A DNA stretch of 64,000 nt from Deltaproteobacteria bacterium (lineage in GTDB: Bacteria; Myxococcota_A; UBA9160; SMWR01), in the NCBI GenBank assembly GCA_002729515.1, contig PBYF01000059.1:28113-92112 (forward strand). The letters are read 5' to 3'. Below are positions 54,897 through 63,872 of the stretch, piece after piece (within the stretch, counting starts at the first letter, position 1; each line of letters begins with the position of its first letter). Below the pieces are notes generated by a model. It ran no database searches. It had not been told where the DNA came from and worked only from the letters and a program-made list of their open reading frames with translations. The position numbers and the translations under genes are program-made.

Positions 54897-56096
54897 GTGC
54901 AACGCCCCGTCGTGATGGCGCTCGTGTGGTTTTTCTGCCTGGGCGCGCTCGGGACCTGGTTCCCGTTCTACACGCTCTATCTGAAGGAGAACGCGGGACT
55001 CACCGGTACGCAGGTGGGACTCGTGATGGCAACCCTCCCCCTCGTCGGGATCCTCGGTCAGCCCTTCTGGGGACAGGTCGCCGATCGCACCGGCTCGCGC
55101 ACGCGAATGCTCACTCTTCTCGCATTGTGTGCGGCGGCGGGATACGCAGCACTCGGCCTGCCCGAAAGCTTTTCCGGCTTCCTCGTGGCCACCGCCTTTC
55201 TCGCACTCTTCTCCACCGCGGTCATCCCCTCCTGCGTCGCCGTCACCCTGGCGCTGAGCCGGGAGGGCGGCGCACGCGCATTCGGCCATTCGCGCGTCTG
55301 GGGCACGGTGGGCTTCCTGGTCTCGGTGGTCGCATTCCCGGAACTGCTCGACACTTGGCAGTCGCGCCCCGACTTCGAAGCGTTGCGCGGAAAATCGCTC
55401 GCCGCACCGGGACTGGGAATCATGTTCCCCGTCACGGCGGTCGTCATGGCCCTGGGCGGGCTCATGGCCCTGGCGCTGCCCCGTGCGGGCGCCGTCTCGC
55501 TTCGCGCCGCGCCGGGCGACTGGCGCGAGTTGGTGCGCCACCGCCCCTACCGCCGGGTGCTGCTCTTCACCCTGCTCGGATACCTGTGTCTCCAGGGTCC
55601 TCAGGTCTTCTTCCCGGTGTTCGTGCGCTCCCTCGGCGGCGAGATCGATACGGTGAGCCGCATGTGGATTCCCATGCTCGTACTCGAGATCCCGTTGATC
55701 GCGTACTCGGGTGCGACGCTGGATCGCATCGGCGCACGCGGTCTGCTGGCGATGGGGGTGCTCGCCGGCGGACTGCGCTGGGCCATCTGCGGCTTCGCCC
55801 CCGATCTCTCCTGGGTGTGGCCCGTGCAGCTGCTGCACGGCGTAGTCGTCACGGGACTGGTGATCGGCGGTCCCCTCTACGTCGAGCAGGTCGTCCCCGA
55901 GCGACTGCGTTCGACCGGCCAGGGTCTGCTCGCCATGGTGGGCTTCGGCATCGGCGGCATGGCCTCCAACGCGGGCTCGGGCTGGCTCGTCGATCAGGTC
56001 GCCGCCTGGGCTCCATACGCTGTCGGCGGCGTCGGCGCCATCGCACTCGGCCTGGCGGTACCGCTGCTGCTACCCGCGCCCCGCCGTCCGCAGTGA
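54897..56096 (+). CDS. MFS transporter (nucleoside/LacY-like)
   Basis: 399 residues from GTG at 54897 with 12 membrane helices. WFPFYTLYLKENAGLTGTQVGLVMATLPLVGILGQPFWGQVADRTGSR-type start includes the GxxxDRxGSR loop (MFS_1_like/NupG-type), then GHSRVWGTVGFLVSVV and the second-half loop SGATLDRIGARGLLAMG. Substrate may be a nucleoside or sugar. The 3' end overlaps the convergent glycosyltransferase by 27 bp. Confidence 0.85.
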   Translation: MQRPVVMALVWFFCLGALGTWFPFYTLYLKENAGLTGTQVGLVMATLPLVGILGQPFWGQVADRTGSRTRMLTLLALCAAAGYAALGLPESFSGFLVATAFLALFSTAVIPSCVAVTLALSREGGARAFGHSRVWGTVGFLVSVVAFPELLDTWQSRPDFEALRGKSLAAPGLGIMFPVTAVVMALGGLMALALPRAGAVSLRAAPGDWRELVRHRPYRRVLLFTLLGYLCLQGPQVFFPVFVRSLGGEIDTVSRMWIPMLVLEIPLIAYSGATLDRIGARGLLAMGVLAGGLRWAICGFAPDLSWVWPVQLLHGVVVTGLVIGGPLYVEQVVPERLRSTGQGLLAMVGFGIGGMASNAGSGWLVDQVAAWAPYAVGGVGAIALGLAVPLLLPAPRRPQ

Positions 56097-57362
56097 CGCG
56101 GGTCCCCGAAGCTTCGACTCATTGGGGTGCTCTCCGGCGAGAATCGCGTGCACCGAGGCGAGCACATCCGCAACGGCAATTCCCGTCATGCACTTCGCCT
56201 GGGAGAACCAGCAGGAAAGCACCTTGTTGTCGTGGACGAACATACACGGGGAGCAACCGAGACTCAGATAGTGGACGGCATGGCGCTGGTCTTCAGCGGA
56301 GTACAGCGGGCCGTAGAGAACCGGAGTCTCCGGGCCGAAGAGCGCCACCGTCGACGTGCCGACGGCGGCTGCGAGATGCATCGGACCCGAATCGTTCGTG
56401 ACGACGACATCCGCGTGGGCGAGCAGTGCCACCAGTTCCGCAACATCACAGCGGCCTACCAGGTTGACGACGCGGGAGCCGGTCTCGGAGAGATCCAGTA
56501 CCGCTTGCACCCGGCCGCGCTCGGCGGAGGATCCCACGAGCACGACGTTTGCGGGAACTTGCGCCGTCAGGTGCACCAGAAGCTCGGCAAACTGCTCCGC
56601 GGGCCAGCGGCGCTCGAGGGCCATGTCGCCCGCGTTCGGATTGACCACTGCGAGCCGCTCGTCTTCTCGCCATGCCGGATCGGCGCAGAGCACCGCATGA
56701 CAGCGCTCCCAGGCACCCTCGGGCGGCTCGAGTGTGGGCAGGATGGGGCTCCCTGAGACTCCATCCGCATTCACGGCGTTCATCGGATCGCCTACGAGCA
56801 GGGTGAGGAAGTTCTGCGTCACGTGGCAGTAGGCGTTGAACGGAACTTCGGCATCGTGGAGCCGCCCGCGCCACTTCCCCTTGGCGCTGAAGCCGTGGGA
56901 CCACGCCGGCGCCACCAGGTAGGACAGAATCGCTGAAAAGCGCGTGAAGAACTCGAGATCCAGGAGAAGGTCGTAGCGCTCGCGGCGCAGCGCCCGGATG
57001 GTGCGAAGCGCATCGAATAGGAAATGCGTCACACCCCGAGAGAGATCGATCCCGATCACCCGATCGATGTCGGGGTAGAGGTGCGCCACCGCCTCGTTCT
57101 CACCCAGCGAGAGAAAGTCGATCCGCACGCCGGGATGGCGCTCGCGCAGGCGCTCGAGCAGCGGGGAGGCGAGTACGATGCTCCCCATGCCCCACATCTT
57201 GAGCAGCAGCACGCGCCTCACCGCTTCCGGGTCGGGCGGCGCGCGGCGCCGCCGCAGCAGGCGCTTCGCGCCGAGGAGTAATGCGCACACTACCGGGCCC
57301 GCCGTGTTGTCGATCCACAGCGCGATGTCGTAGCGGCGCCGGCTGGGGCGCTTGTCGGCCAT
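56070..57362 (-). CDS. Glycosyltransferase family 9 (heptosyltransferase-like)
   Basis: 430 residues. GT-B fold of LPS heptosyltransferases: VRRVLLLKMWGMGSIVLASPLLERLRERHPGVRIDFLS at the start and VVVTNDSGPMHLAAAVGTSTVALFGPETPVLYGPL as the nucleotide-sugar site (about 325-360). The Cys-rich tail SLGCSPCMFVHDNKVLSCWF followed by SQAKCM is common in this family. It adds a sugar, probably a heptose, to a surface glycan. It is the last gene of the six-gene minus-strand operon (9-nt gap). Confidence 0.88.
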   Translation of the reverse strand: MADKRPSRRRYDIALWIDNTAGPVVCALLLGAKRLLRRRRAPPDPEAVRRVLLLKMWGMGSIVLASPLLERLRERHPGVRIDFLSLGENEAVAHLYPDIDRVIGIDLSRGVTHFLFDALRTIRALRRERYDLLLDLEFFTRFSAILSYLVAPAWSHGFSAKGKWRGRLHDAEVPFNAYCHVTQNFLTLLVGDPMNAVNADGVSGSPILPTLEPPEGAWERCHAVLCADPAWREDERLAVVNPNAGDMALERRWPAEQFAELLVHLTAQVPANVVLVGSSAERGRVQAVLDLSETGSRVVNLVGRCDVAELVALLAHADVVVTNDSGPMHLAAAVGTSTVALFGPETPVLYGPLYSAEDQRHAVHYLSLGCSPCMFVHDNKVLSCWFSQAKCMTGIAVADVLASVHAILAGEHPNESKLRGPASLRTAGRG

Positions 57363-57371
57363 TCGAAGAGT

Positions 57372-59408
57372 TTAGTCCGATCGGCTCTGCTCGGCTCCGC
57401 CGGCCGTGCGAAAGCCGCTTATCGAAACGTCGCCGTAGCGCTGCTCCTCCTCGTAGCTCTCCTCGAGCCAGCGCAGCAGCGGCTTGCCGAAAACGAGCTC
57501 GTCTGGAAGGCCATCTACCCGCAGGGCGCCAGCATCCCACACCAGGTACCGGGGTGGCCGAGCCTGCAACTGCGCCAGCACCTCGTCGCGATGGGCCTGG
57601 GTCACGATCTGGTGTCCCATGGCGAAGCGAATCGGATTCGGGCGGTCGGTCAGGTAATAGTAGGCACCGTTGTTCGGCAGGAAGAGCACCGGCTCCCCGT
57701 CTTCCGTGTGACGCGTCACCCATTGGACGACCTGCATCACCCGAGGGTCCCCGACCGCCCGGCGGCCGTTGCGCCACACGCTCAGCAGATTCAGGTTGTG
57801 ATCGAGGTTCTTCAGCGGTTCGGCGGGCAGGCTGAAGCCCAGGGTCGCAATCAGCAGGGCGAAGGCCGCCGCGCGCCACGCCGCGAGGCCCGCGGGCCAG
57901 GTGCCCGAGCGCCAGAACGAGAGGCCCCGGTCGGCCGCCACCACGAGCAGCACCACGGCCGCCGGCATGGTGTCGATCATGTGCTTGAGGTCGCTCCGGC
58001 CCAGGGCCGTTCGGAAGGCGAGCATTCCGAAGACCGCAACGGCGAGCACGCCGGTCCGGACGGGATCGCTGCGAAGACCTTCGACGACCCCACGCACGCT
58101 CGCCAGGGGCGCCCGCGGGTCGAGACGCGATATCGGCAGCGCCCACAGCAATCCGCCCAGGCACACGGCGGGAACGCCGTAGCCGAGCTGGAACGCGAGC
58201 AACTCGCGTCCGCCCCAGTCCGAAATGGAAAATGGAATTGCCGATGCGAGTGCGGGGAAGGGAAGCTTGGCATAACCGGCAAAGATATAGGCCGGGTATC
58301 CCAGCATCTCGCGCAACATCGGGAGCAGCGCGTCGTTGGCCGCGTACCAGGAAAAGACCGGAACGATCAGCGCCGCACCCGCCGCAGCGAATACGAGCGC
58401 CGGGCGCCAGGCCGCGTGGAGCGCGAAGACGAGCGCTGCGACCACGCAGAAGGCAAGACCGAACTCCTGGCTGAAGAGAAGCGACACGCCGGCGGTGAGA
58501 CCGGCCAGCGCAACCAGGCTCCCGCGGCGCGAGATCAGCCATCCCAGCAGGAAGCAGAGGCCGATGAAGGCCAGGCCACTTCGCAGGTTGATCCACGGCA
58601 ACAGGAACGGGACAGCCAACACGAGCAACCGGCGACGCACCAGGAGCGCCGTGAGCACCAGCAGGCCCGCGAGTGCCAGCACCCGTGTGGCCGAAAAGTA
58701 GAAATCCCAGGCCACAACCGAGCGGCCGAACACCTGCCAGGCCCCGAGGAGCCCGAAATCGTAGAGCGGGCCGTAGAGACAGAAGAAGTCCTTGCCGTGG
58801 AAACCGCCCTCCATGAGCGCATTCGCCCACGCCAGGTGCTGACCGATCTCGCCCATGAAGGGGAAACCGCCGAATACCCGAGAGGCATCGGGGAAACGGT
58901 TGAGAACGCTCCAGAGGTTGGCCTGGAAGTCGCTCGTGAGCGCAATCGCGAGCAACACCGCAGCGCAGGAGAGCAGCGCCACGCGACCCGGCGAGAGCGC
59001 CACCGGGTCGAGTCCGGTGGCGGTCGAAAGCTTCGAACCCGACCCGCCGAGGAAGAGCGCGCCCGCCGCCAGTGCGGCGGCGACCGCTGGACCCGCCGGG
59101 CCAGGCAGCCACAAGAGCGCGAGAAGTGAGCCGACGGCGAACGCCTCCACCGCAACCCGCGGGCCCACCGCGCGGCGGGTGAGCCAGCGCGAGGCGCCCC
59201 AGGTGACGAGAACGGCAACGGTGACGCTCGCGAGAAGCCAGAAGGTCTCCTGCTGTTGTGGATAGCGGGCCAGGCTGGCGAGGCTCACGATGCCGAGTGC
59301 ATTCTCGCGGTATTCGAAGTGCACCGGCAGCAGGCGCGCGGTCAGCAACGCCGCCGTCGCCGCGAGCGGCAGCGCCGCCGCGAGTCCGGAGTCCCGCGCT
59401 GCGCTCAC
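57372..59408 (-). CDS. Large polytopic membrane protein of an envelope operon
   Basis: 678 residues from GTG at 59408, overlapping the upstream stop by 4 nt. The long frame reaching 60428 is a shadow for its first third. About 12-14 helices; the loop EIGQHLAWANALMEGGFHGKDFFCLYGPLYDFGLLG after the helix at about 150-190 is conserved in unknown GT-C-like membrane enzymes. The C-terminus (about 570-678) is a soluble periplasmic tail (EEQRYGDVSISGFRTAGGAEQ). It could be a polyprenol-sugar transferase, but the acidic DD/ED motif of classical GT-C enzymes is not evident. Part of the coupled operon with two further membrane proteins and a GT9. Confidence 0.7.
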   Translation of the reverse strand: MSAARDSGLAAALPLAATAALLTARLLPVHFEYRENALGIVSLASLARYPQQQETFWLLASVTVAVLVTWGASRWLTRRAVGPRVAVEAFAVGSLLALLWLPGPAGPAVAAALAAGALFLGGSGSKLSTATGLDPVALSPGRVALLSCAAVLLAIALTSDFQANLWSVLNRFPDASRVFGGFPFMGEIGQHLAWANALMEGGFHGKDFFCLYGPLYDFGLLGAWQVFGRSVVAWDFYFSATRVLALAGLLVLTALLVRRRLLVLAVPFLLPWINLRSGLAFIGLCFLLGWLISRRGSLVALAGLTAGVSLLFSQEFGLAFCVVAALVFALHAAWRPALVFAAAGAALIVPVFSWYAANDALLPMLREMLGYPAYIFAGYAKLPFPALASAIPFSISDWGGRELLAFQLGYGVPAVCLGGLLWALPISRLDPRAPLASVRGVVEGLRSDPVRTGVLAVAVFGMLAFRTALGRSDLKHMIDTMPAAVVLLVVAADRGLSFWRSGTWPAGLAAWRAAAFALLIATLGFSLPAEPLKNLDHNLNLLSVWRNGRRAVGDPRVMQVVQWVTRHTEDGEPVLFLPNNGAYYYLTDRPNPIRFAMGHQIVTQAHRDEVLAQLQARPPRYLVWDAGALRVDGLPDELVFGKPLLRWLEESYEEEQRYGDVSISGFRTAGGAEQSRSD

Positions 59409-60598
59409 GTCGCGGTTGCCCGAGCGCGAGAGATTCCAGCCGTGGCGAGAATCGCCAGAGCGACACCGAAGCACAACAGAACCGACGCGTCGCGCAGTAG
59501 CACGAGGCCAATCGGCCAGACTGCGTGCCCCGCGATGTCCCAATGCCCGACCAGCAGCGGGCTTCCAGTGAGGAACGCGTATGCCCCATAGACGTAAGCG
59601 CCGAGCACGATGCTCAACAGGGCCGCCACCCGAACGTCGAGAAAGAGCAGGAACGGAACGCACCAGGCCAGGTACTGCCAGGCCCAGAAGCTCGTCAGAC
59701 CATATACGGCGAGGAAGCCGCCGCAGACGCTCACGCCCACCACCCGTACCCCCGGATCGCCGCGCCGCCACCAGGCGATGAGCAGGATCGGTACCGAGCA
59801 GACCAGCCCATTGGCCGCTGCGAGTGCACTCGCAAGCGGTGTATCGGCGAAGCGCAGCGCCGAAGACAGTCCCCACACCACCGCGCCGGCCGGAGTCTCG
59901 ACGGGCGAGCCGCCGTAGCCGGCGATCCTGCGAATCAGCAACTCGGGCTCCTGCGCGAGCCAGGGCAGGAAACCCACCATCCCCACGAGAAACGTCGCAA
60001 CGGCAAACCGCACGCGATCGCGACTGCGCCCAAACCCGAGCAATAGCGCCGGCGCAGCGATCAAGACCGGCAGCTTTACCCACAATCCGATTCCGAGAGC
60101 CGCACCGGCGAGCGTGGGGTGGCCGCGCGAAACCGCTATGAGCGAAGCGAGGGCGAACGCGGCAATCGCCGAGTCGGTATTGCCGTGGTAGGCGGAGAAG
60201 AGTACTGCCAGCGGGTTCAGCCAGTAGCCGGCACAGGCTGCCCAGCGCCAGGCCGACCCGGAAAATGCGAGCCAGACCAGGCCGGCCGTCGCAAGGTCGA
60301 GGAGGGCAAAGGGCGCGCGCAGTACCGCGGCGAAGGGGAGCCCAGTCGCCTCGGCTATGCGCACGGCACCGGAGAACCAGGCCCCCATGAGCGGCGGGTG
60401 GTTGAAGACCTCGGCCATCTCGTACCAACCGAGGAGTCCCACGCGGTTGATCTGGTGACCGTGGTGGAGCTTGATCGAAACGTCGAAGGTGCCCTCGGTT
60501 CCGAAGACGAGGGCGCCGCGCAGCAGCGCGCCGACGGCGATCGAGAGCCAGAACCAGGCGCCCGGGCGCTTCAGGGTGGCAAGCCGCTCGTCGTTCAA
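59405..60598 (-). CDS. Membrane glycosyltransferase-like protein (GT-C/PIG-M-like)
   Basis: 397 residues from TTG at 60598 (TTGA overlap with the previous gene). About 11 helices, with FDVSIKLHHGHQINRVGLLGWYE at residues 37-60, where an acidic residue and WYEMAEVFNHPP form the first periplasmic loop typical of polyprenol-phosphate-mannose using GT-C enzymes. GLGIGLWVKLPVLIAAPALL and FAVYGLTSFWAWQYLAWCVPF also resemble PIG-M/DUF2029 proteins. Transfer of a sugar across the membrane is inferred. Start is supported by 4-nt coupling. Confidence 0.75.
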   Translation of the reverse strand: MNDERLATLKRPGAWFWLSIAVGALLRGALVFGTEGTFDVSIKLHHGHQINRVGLLGWYEMAEVFNHPPLMGAWFSGAVRIAEATGLPFAAVLRAPFALLDLATAGLVWLAFSGSAWRWAACAGYWLNPLAVLFSAYHGNTDSAIAAFALASLIAVSRGHPTLAGAALGIGLWVKLPVLIAAPALLLGFGRSRDRVRFAVATFLVGMVGFLPWLAQEPELLIRRIAGYGGSPVETPAGAVVWGLSSALRFADTPLASALAAANGLVCSVPILLIAWWRRGDPGVRVVGVSVCGGFLAVYGLTSFWAWQYLAWCVPFLLFLDVRVAALLSIVLGAYVYGAYAFLTGSPLLVGHWDIAGHAVWPIGLVLLRDASVLLCFGVALAILATAGISRARATAT

Positions 60599-62199
60599 GC
60601 CCGCCTCCGGTAGAAGAGGAAACCCGCGCAGAAGAGCGCGCTCGCCCCGGATACCGCGGCCCCGAAACCGAGCCCCGGCGGGCCGTAGCGGAGCGCGACT
60701 TCGCGTGTGCCGGAGGGAACCTCGATCACCAGCCACCCGACCTCGGTCGATGCAGACGCCCCATCGACGCTCCATGCGTCCGCCCCGGAATGCACCGGCA
60801 ATACGAAGCGCGCCGGCGCCGCGGCATCGACCGCGTAGACGAGCCGGTTGGGTGCAAACGCCGTGAGCCGCGCCGCCGCGCCCGGAACGTGCACCTCCTC
60901 GGGCTGCGGCCGGTGGTCACGGCGCGCAATCGCCGGGCCCGTTGCAGTCGCCTGCCACGGACGGCTCTCGATCCAGAGATCGACGCACACGAGCACAGCG
61001 ACGCCCCACGCCAGCACAGCCGCTTGCCGGGGCCCGTACCGCGCAGCGAGCCGGCGCAGCCGCTCGAGTCCCGGTACGGCGGCGAAGACCAGGCCAAAGA
61101 GCCCGAGCACGAGAAAGCGCGCCGGGCAGCGCTGCGAGCGCCACACGGGGAAGTCCTCGATCAGCCGCCAGAGCGGCGACGATTCGACGGCGAGCACCGC
61201 AAAGAATGCGCCGACGAGAGCGAGTTCCCAGGCGCCGCGCGTCGCCACGAGACCCAGCGCCACCAAGGCGAACGCCAGCGGCCCCAGGTAGAAGGCGTAC
61301 TCCCACCAGCCCGCACCCCACTCGAGGACGATGGACGGGTCGAGGCGCTCGGGCGTCTGGCCGCGCGCCAGCAACGAGGCGACGAGCGAACCCGCGGGAA
61401 GACCCTGGATGCGGGCCTCGGGCGCGTAATTCGCGAACTCGATCCAGAGCGGCGCGAGCTTTGCGGCGCCGAGCCCCGCGCTGAGCAGCACCAGCAGGCC
61501 CACGCGCCACAAGGGGAACCAGGCGCGCACGCGCAGCGCCCACAGCAGCGCCAGCGCACCGAGCAGGAGATTCTGCCACACGAAGGGCTGGTGCTGTCCA
61601 CCCAGGATCGTGAAGGCGTTCAACGCGGCCGCCACCACGAGTGCGGCATCGCTCCCGAGTGCGGCACGGCGCACGAGCCACACCAGCCCGGGCAAGAGCC
61701 ACGCGCCCATCGCCCAGTGATGGCCAACAGCGAGATGCGACGCGAAGAACCCGCCGAAGGCGAAGACGCCACTCGCGAAGGCGGCCACGGGGGGCGCCCC
61801 GCCGAGATCGCGCGCGAGCAGCCAGCCGCCCGCCAGTCCGAGCGCCGTGAAGACGACGAAAAGGAACTTTACGTAGACCCCCGTCGGAAGCACCAGCAAC
61901 AGCCACGCCAACGGCCCGAACGTCGGTGCCTCGGCATTCGCCAGGAAGTTTGGCGTCACCCAGGCATCCGCCATGTACAGCGGCACGGCGCCGTACTCCG
62001 CGAACGACTGGCGTACCCAGTCGAAGTAGTGAAAGTGGTGCGTGCTCCAGTCGTGGCCGTGCAACGCGCCACCCAGCAGGAGCGGCGCCCAGAAGAGCGC
62101 CGCCAGACCCAGCGCGCCCGAAAAGATCGCCAGCAGTTCTCGGGCGGGCGGGAAACCCGGGGCGGTATCAGCCCGCCTCGGCAGGAACTCTGCGATCAT
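60595..62199 (-). CDS. YfhO-like multi-pass membrane protein
   Basis: 534 residues from ATG at 62199, overlapping the decarboxylase stop (ATGA). Some 12 helices; THHFHYFDWVRQSFAEYGAVPLYMADAWVTPNFLANAEAPTFGPL-type loop (about 50-100) and GHHWAMGAWLLPGLVWLVRRAA fit the YfhO/GT-C membrane family. The last 100 residues are a periplasmic beta-rich segment (PNRLVYAVDAAAPARFVLP, GWLVIEVPSGTREVALRYGPPGLGFG) followed by a final helix. YfhO proteins modify wall teichoic acids or lipids in Gram-positives; here the role is open. Confidence 0.75.
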   Translation of the reverse strand: MIAEFLPRRADTAPGFPPARELLAIFSGALGLAALFWAPLLLGGALHGHDWSTHHFHYFDWVRQSFAEYGAVPLYMADAWVTPNFLANAEAPTFGPLAWLLLVLPTGVYVKFLFVVFTALGLAGGWLLARDLGGAPPVAAFASGVFAFGGFFASHLAVGHHWAMGAWLLPGLVWLVRRAALGSDAALVVAAALNAFTILGGQHQPFVWQNLLLGALALLWALRVRAWFPLWRVGLLVLLSAGLGAAKLAPLWIEFANYAPEARIQGLPAGSLVASLLARGQTPERLDPSIVLEWGAGWWEYAFYLGPLAFALVALGLVATRGAWELALVGAFFAVLAVESSPLWRLIEDFPVWRSQRCPARFLVLGLFGLVFAAVPGLERLRRLAARYGPRQAAVLAWGVAVLVCVDLWIESRPWQATATGPAIARRDHRPQPEEVHVPGAAARLTAFAPNRLVYAVDAAAPARFVLPVHSGADAWSVDGASASTEVGWLVIEVPSGTREVALRYGPPGLGFGAAVSGASALFCAGFLFYRRRA

Positions 62200-63872
62200 C
62201 GCCGGGTGGCGCGACTCTTGCGGGCGCTGGCGCGGATGTATCGCCGACTCACCGGCGAGCTGTCGTCGGGCGGCACGATGCATTCGACGATCGCGAAGCC
62301 CTTCGCGTCGTGCGCGGTGCCGAGCGCCTCGCGAAGCTCCTCGCGCGTCTCGACGCGGATGCCGATTCCGCCCCAGGCCCGGGCGAGCTCCGCATAGGGC
62401 CAGGGCGGAATCTCGAGCAGTTCCTTGCGCGGCGTGACGGCCCGAAAGATTCCCCATCCAGCGTTGTTGACCAGCACCACGATCGGTGCGAGTCCGCGAA
62501 CGGGAGCGTGGGAAATCTCGGGCCCAGTCATCTGAAACGCGCCGTCGCCGCAGAGCACGAGTGGGCGGCGCCCCGTGCCGATCTCCGCACCCATGGCCGC
62601 CGGCACCCCGAAACCCATCGACGCGTAATAGCCCTGCGCGAAATAGGTGCCTCCGCTCTGCATCCGTGTCTCGAGACCACCGAAGAGCATGTCACCGGAC
62701 TCGGCGAAGACGTGGTAGCGGCGCCCCCGAGCCGAAGAGAGGAACTCATTCACCTCGACGAGCAGGTCGTTGATCGACAGCGGCGTGCGGCTGCCGGCGC
62801 GCAGCGGCGTCCGCTTCAGGTTGTCGTGGTACTCCACTCGCTCGGAGATCCGGGGCAACTTCTCCTTCGCGAGACGAGCGACGAAATCCTTCAGCGTGAC
62901 GTCGGTATAGGTGTGGAAGGAGATGTTCACGCGTCCCGACACCGCCCATATGGACCGGTCCCGCCGCACCTGCGGCTTGGCGGCCCCGAGATTTATGTCG
63001 GTGAGTTGGTTTCCCATGGAGAGGACGAGATCCGCGCTGCGCACACGTCTCTGGATCGCCGGCGCGCTGAAGGGGCCGACGTGGATCCCCATGTGGAGTG
63101 GGTGGTCCATGGGAAAGACCCCCTTCGCCAGGATCGTCGTCACGACCGGTGCCGCCAGCTTCTCCGCGAGACGCCGGAAATCCCGCTCCACCTGCCCGCG
63201 GTAGAGCTCGACTCCACCGATCAGGATAGGACGCTTCGCGGCGCGCAGGCACCGGGCCGCTTCTCCCACCGCTTCGGCCAGCTTGCGAGAATCCGAGGCT
63301 CGGCGCGGAAAGCTGCCACTCCACTCGACGATGTGCTTCGGCACCGGGATCTCCAGGTCCACCAGATCGCGGTGAATCTCGAGATATCCCGGCCTGTGCT
63401 CGGTCAACACCTGTCGCAGGGTCTCGTGCACTTGCTCAGCCATCCGCTCCGGGTGCTTCAGGATGCGGGCGGAGCAGGTGACCTCGGAGAAGATCCGGCA
63501 CTGCGCCGCCACGTCCTTCACCTGGTGGTGCACCCCGGCGAGCTTGCTCTCCGCCTCTCCAGGACCTCCGGAAACGACGAGCAGCGGAATCTGCTCGGCG
63601 TAGGCGCCCGCAACGGGATTGAGGACGTTGTACCCCCCCGCGCCGTAGGTCACGCAGATCACACCGAGCTTGCGGGTGCTCCGCGCGTACCCGTCGGCTG
63701 CGAAACCCACCGCCGGCTCGTGTGAGAAAGTCACGATCTCGAGGCTGCGCTCCGCCCCAAAACGGTGGAAGAGACCGAGCACGAGGTCGCCCGGCAAACC
63801 GAAGACGTGTGTGACTCCGGCGCGCCGCAGGCAAGCGACGAGAAAGTCGCCCAGCTTCATCCGGCTCTTCAC
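62196..63872 (-). CDS. Thiamine-diphosphate-dependent alpha-keto acid decarboxylase
   Basis: 558 residues, full-length three-domain ThDP enzyme. The GTG at 63872 follows GGGAGGGG by 5 nt. The catalytic Glu52 lies in FSHEPAVGFAADGYARST. A His-His pair (His115-His116 in KLAGVHHQVKDV) occupies the position of the PDC/IPDC pair, which favours decarboxylation over acetolactate synthesis. The ThDP site reads GDGAFQMTGPEISH with VNNAGWGIF, the GDG-x23-NN motif. The FAD-binding middle part is not obvious. Aldehyde formation is expected, but carboligation to a keto sugar (as in YerE) remains possible given the neighbours. Stop overlaps the YfhO-like start; start overlaps the upstream repeat-tailed gene. 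Confidence 0.88.
   Translation of the reverse strand: MKSRMKLGDFLVACLRRAGVTHVFGLPGDLVLGLFHRFGAERSLEIVTFSHEPAVGFAADGYARSTRKLGVICVTYGAGGYNVLNPVAGAYAEQIPLLVVSGGPGEAESKLAGVHHQVKDVAAQCRIFSEVTCSARILKHPERMAEQVHETLRQVLTEHRPGYLEIHRDLVDLEIPVPKHIVEWSGSFPRRASDSRKLAEAVGEAARCLRAAKRPILIGGVELYRGQVERDFRRLAEKLAAPVVTTILAKGVFPMDHPLHMGIHVGPFSAPAIQRRVRSADLVLSMGNQLTDINLGAAKPQVRRDRSIWAVSGRVNISFHTYTDVTLKDFVARLAKEKLPRISERVEYHDNLKRTPLRAGSRTPLSINDLLVEVNEFLSSARGRRYHVFAESGDMLFGGLETRMQSGGTYFAQGYYASMGFGVPAAMGAEIGTGRRPLVLCGDGAFQMTGPEISHAPVRGLAPIVVLVNNAGWGIFRAVTPRKELLEIPPWPYAELARAWGGIGIRVETREELREALGTAHDAKGFAIVECIVPPDDSSPVSRRYIRASARKSRATRR

Noticed and set aside
59409..60428. N-terminal third of the 1018-codon frame of the 57372 gene
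   Set aside because: It lies opposite phase to the GT-C-like gene (59405-60598), which has clear membrane helices and a coupled start; the true start is the GTG at 59408.
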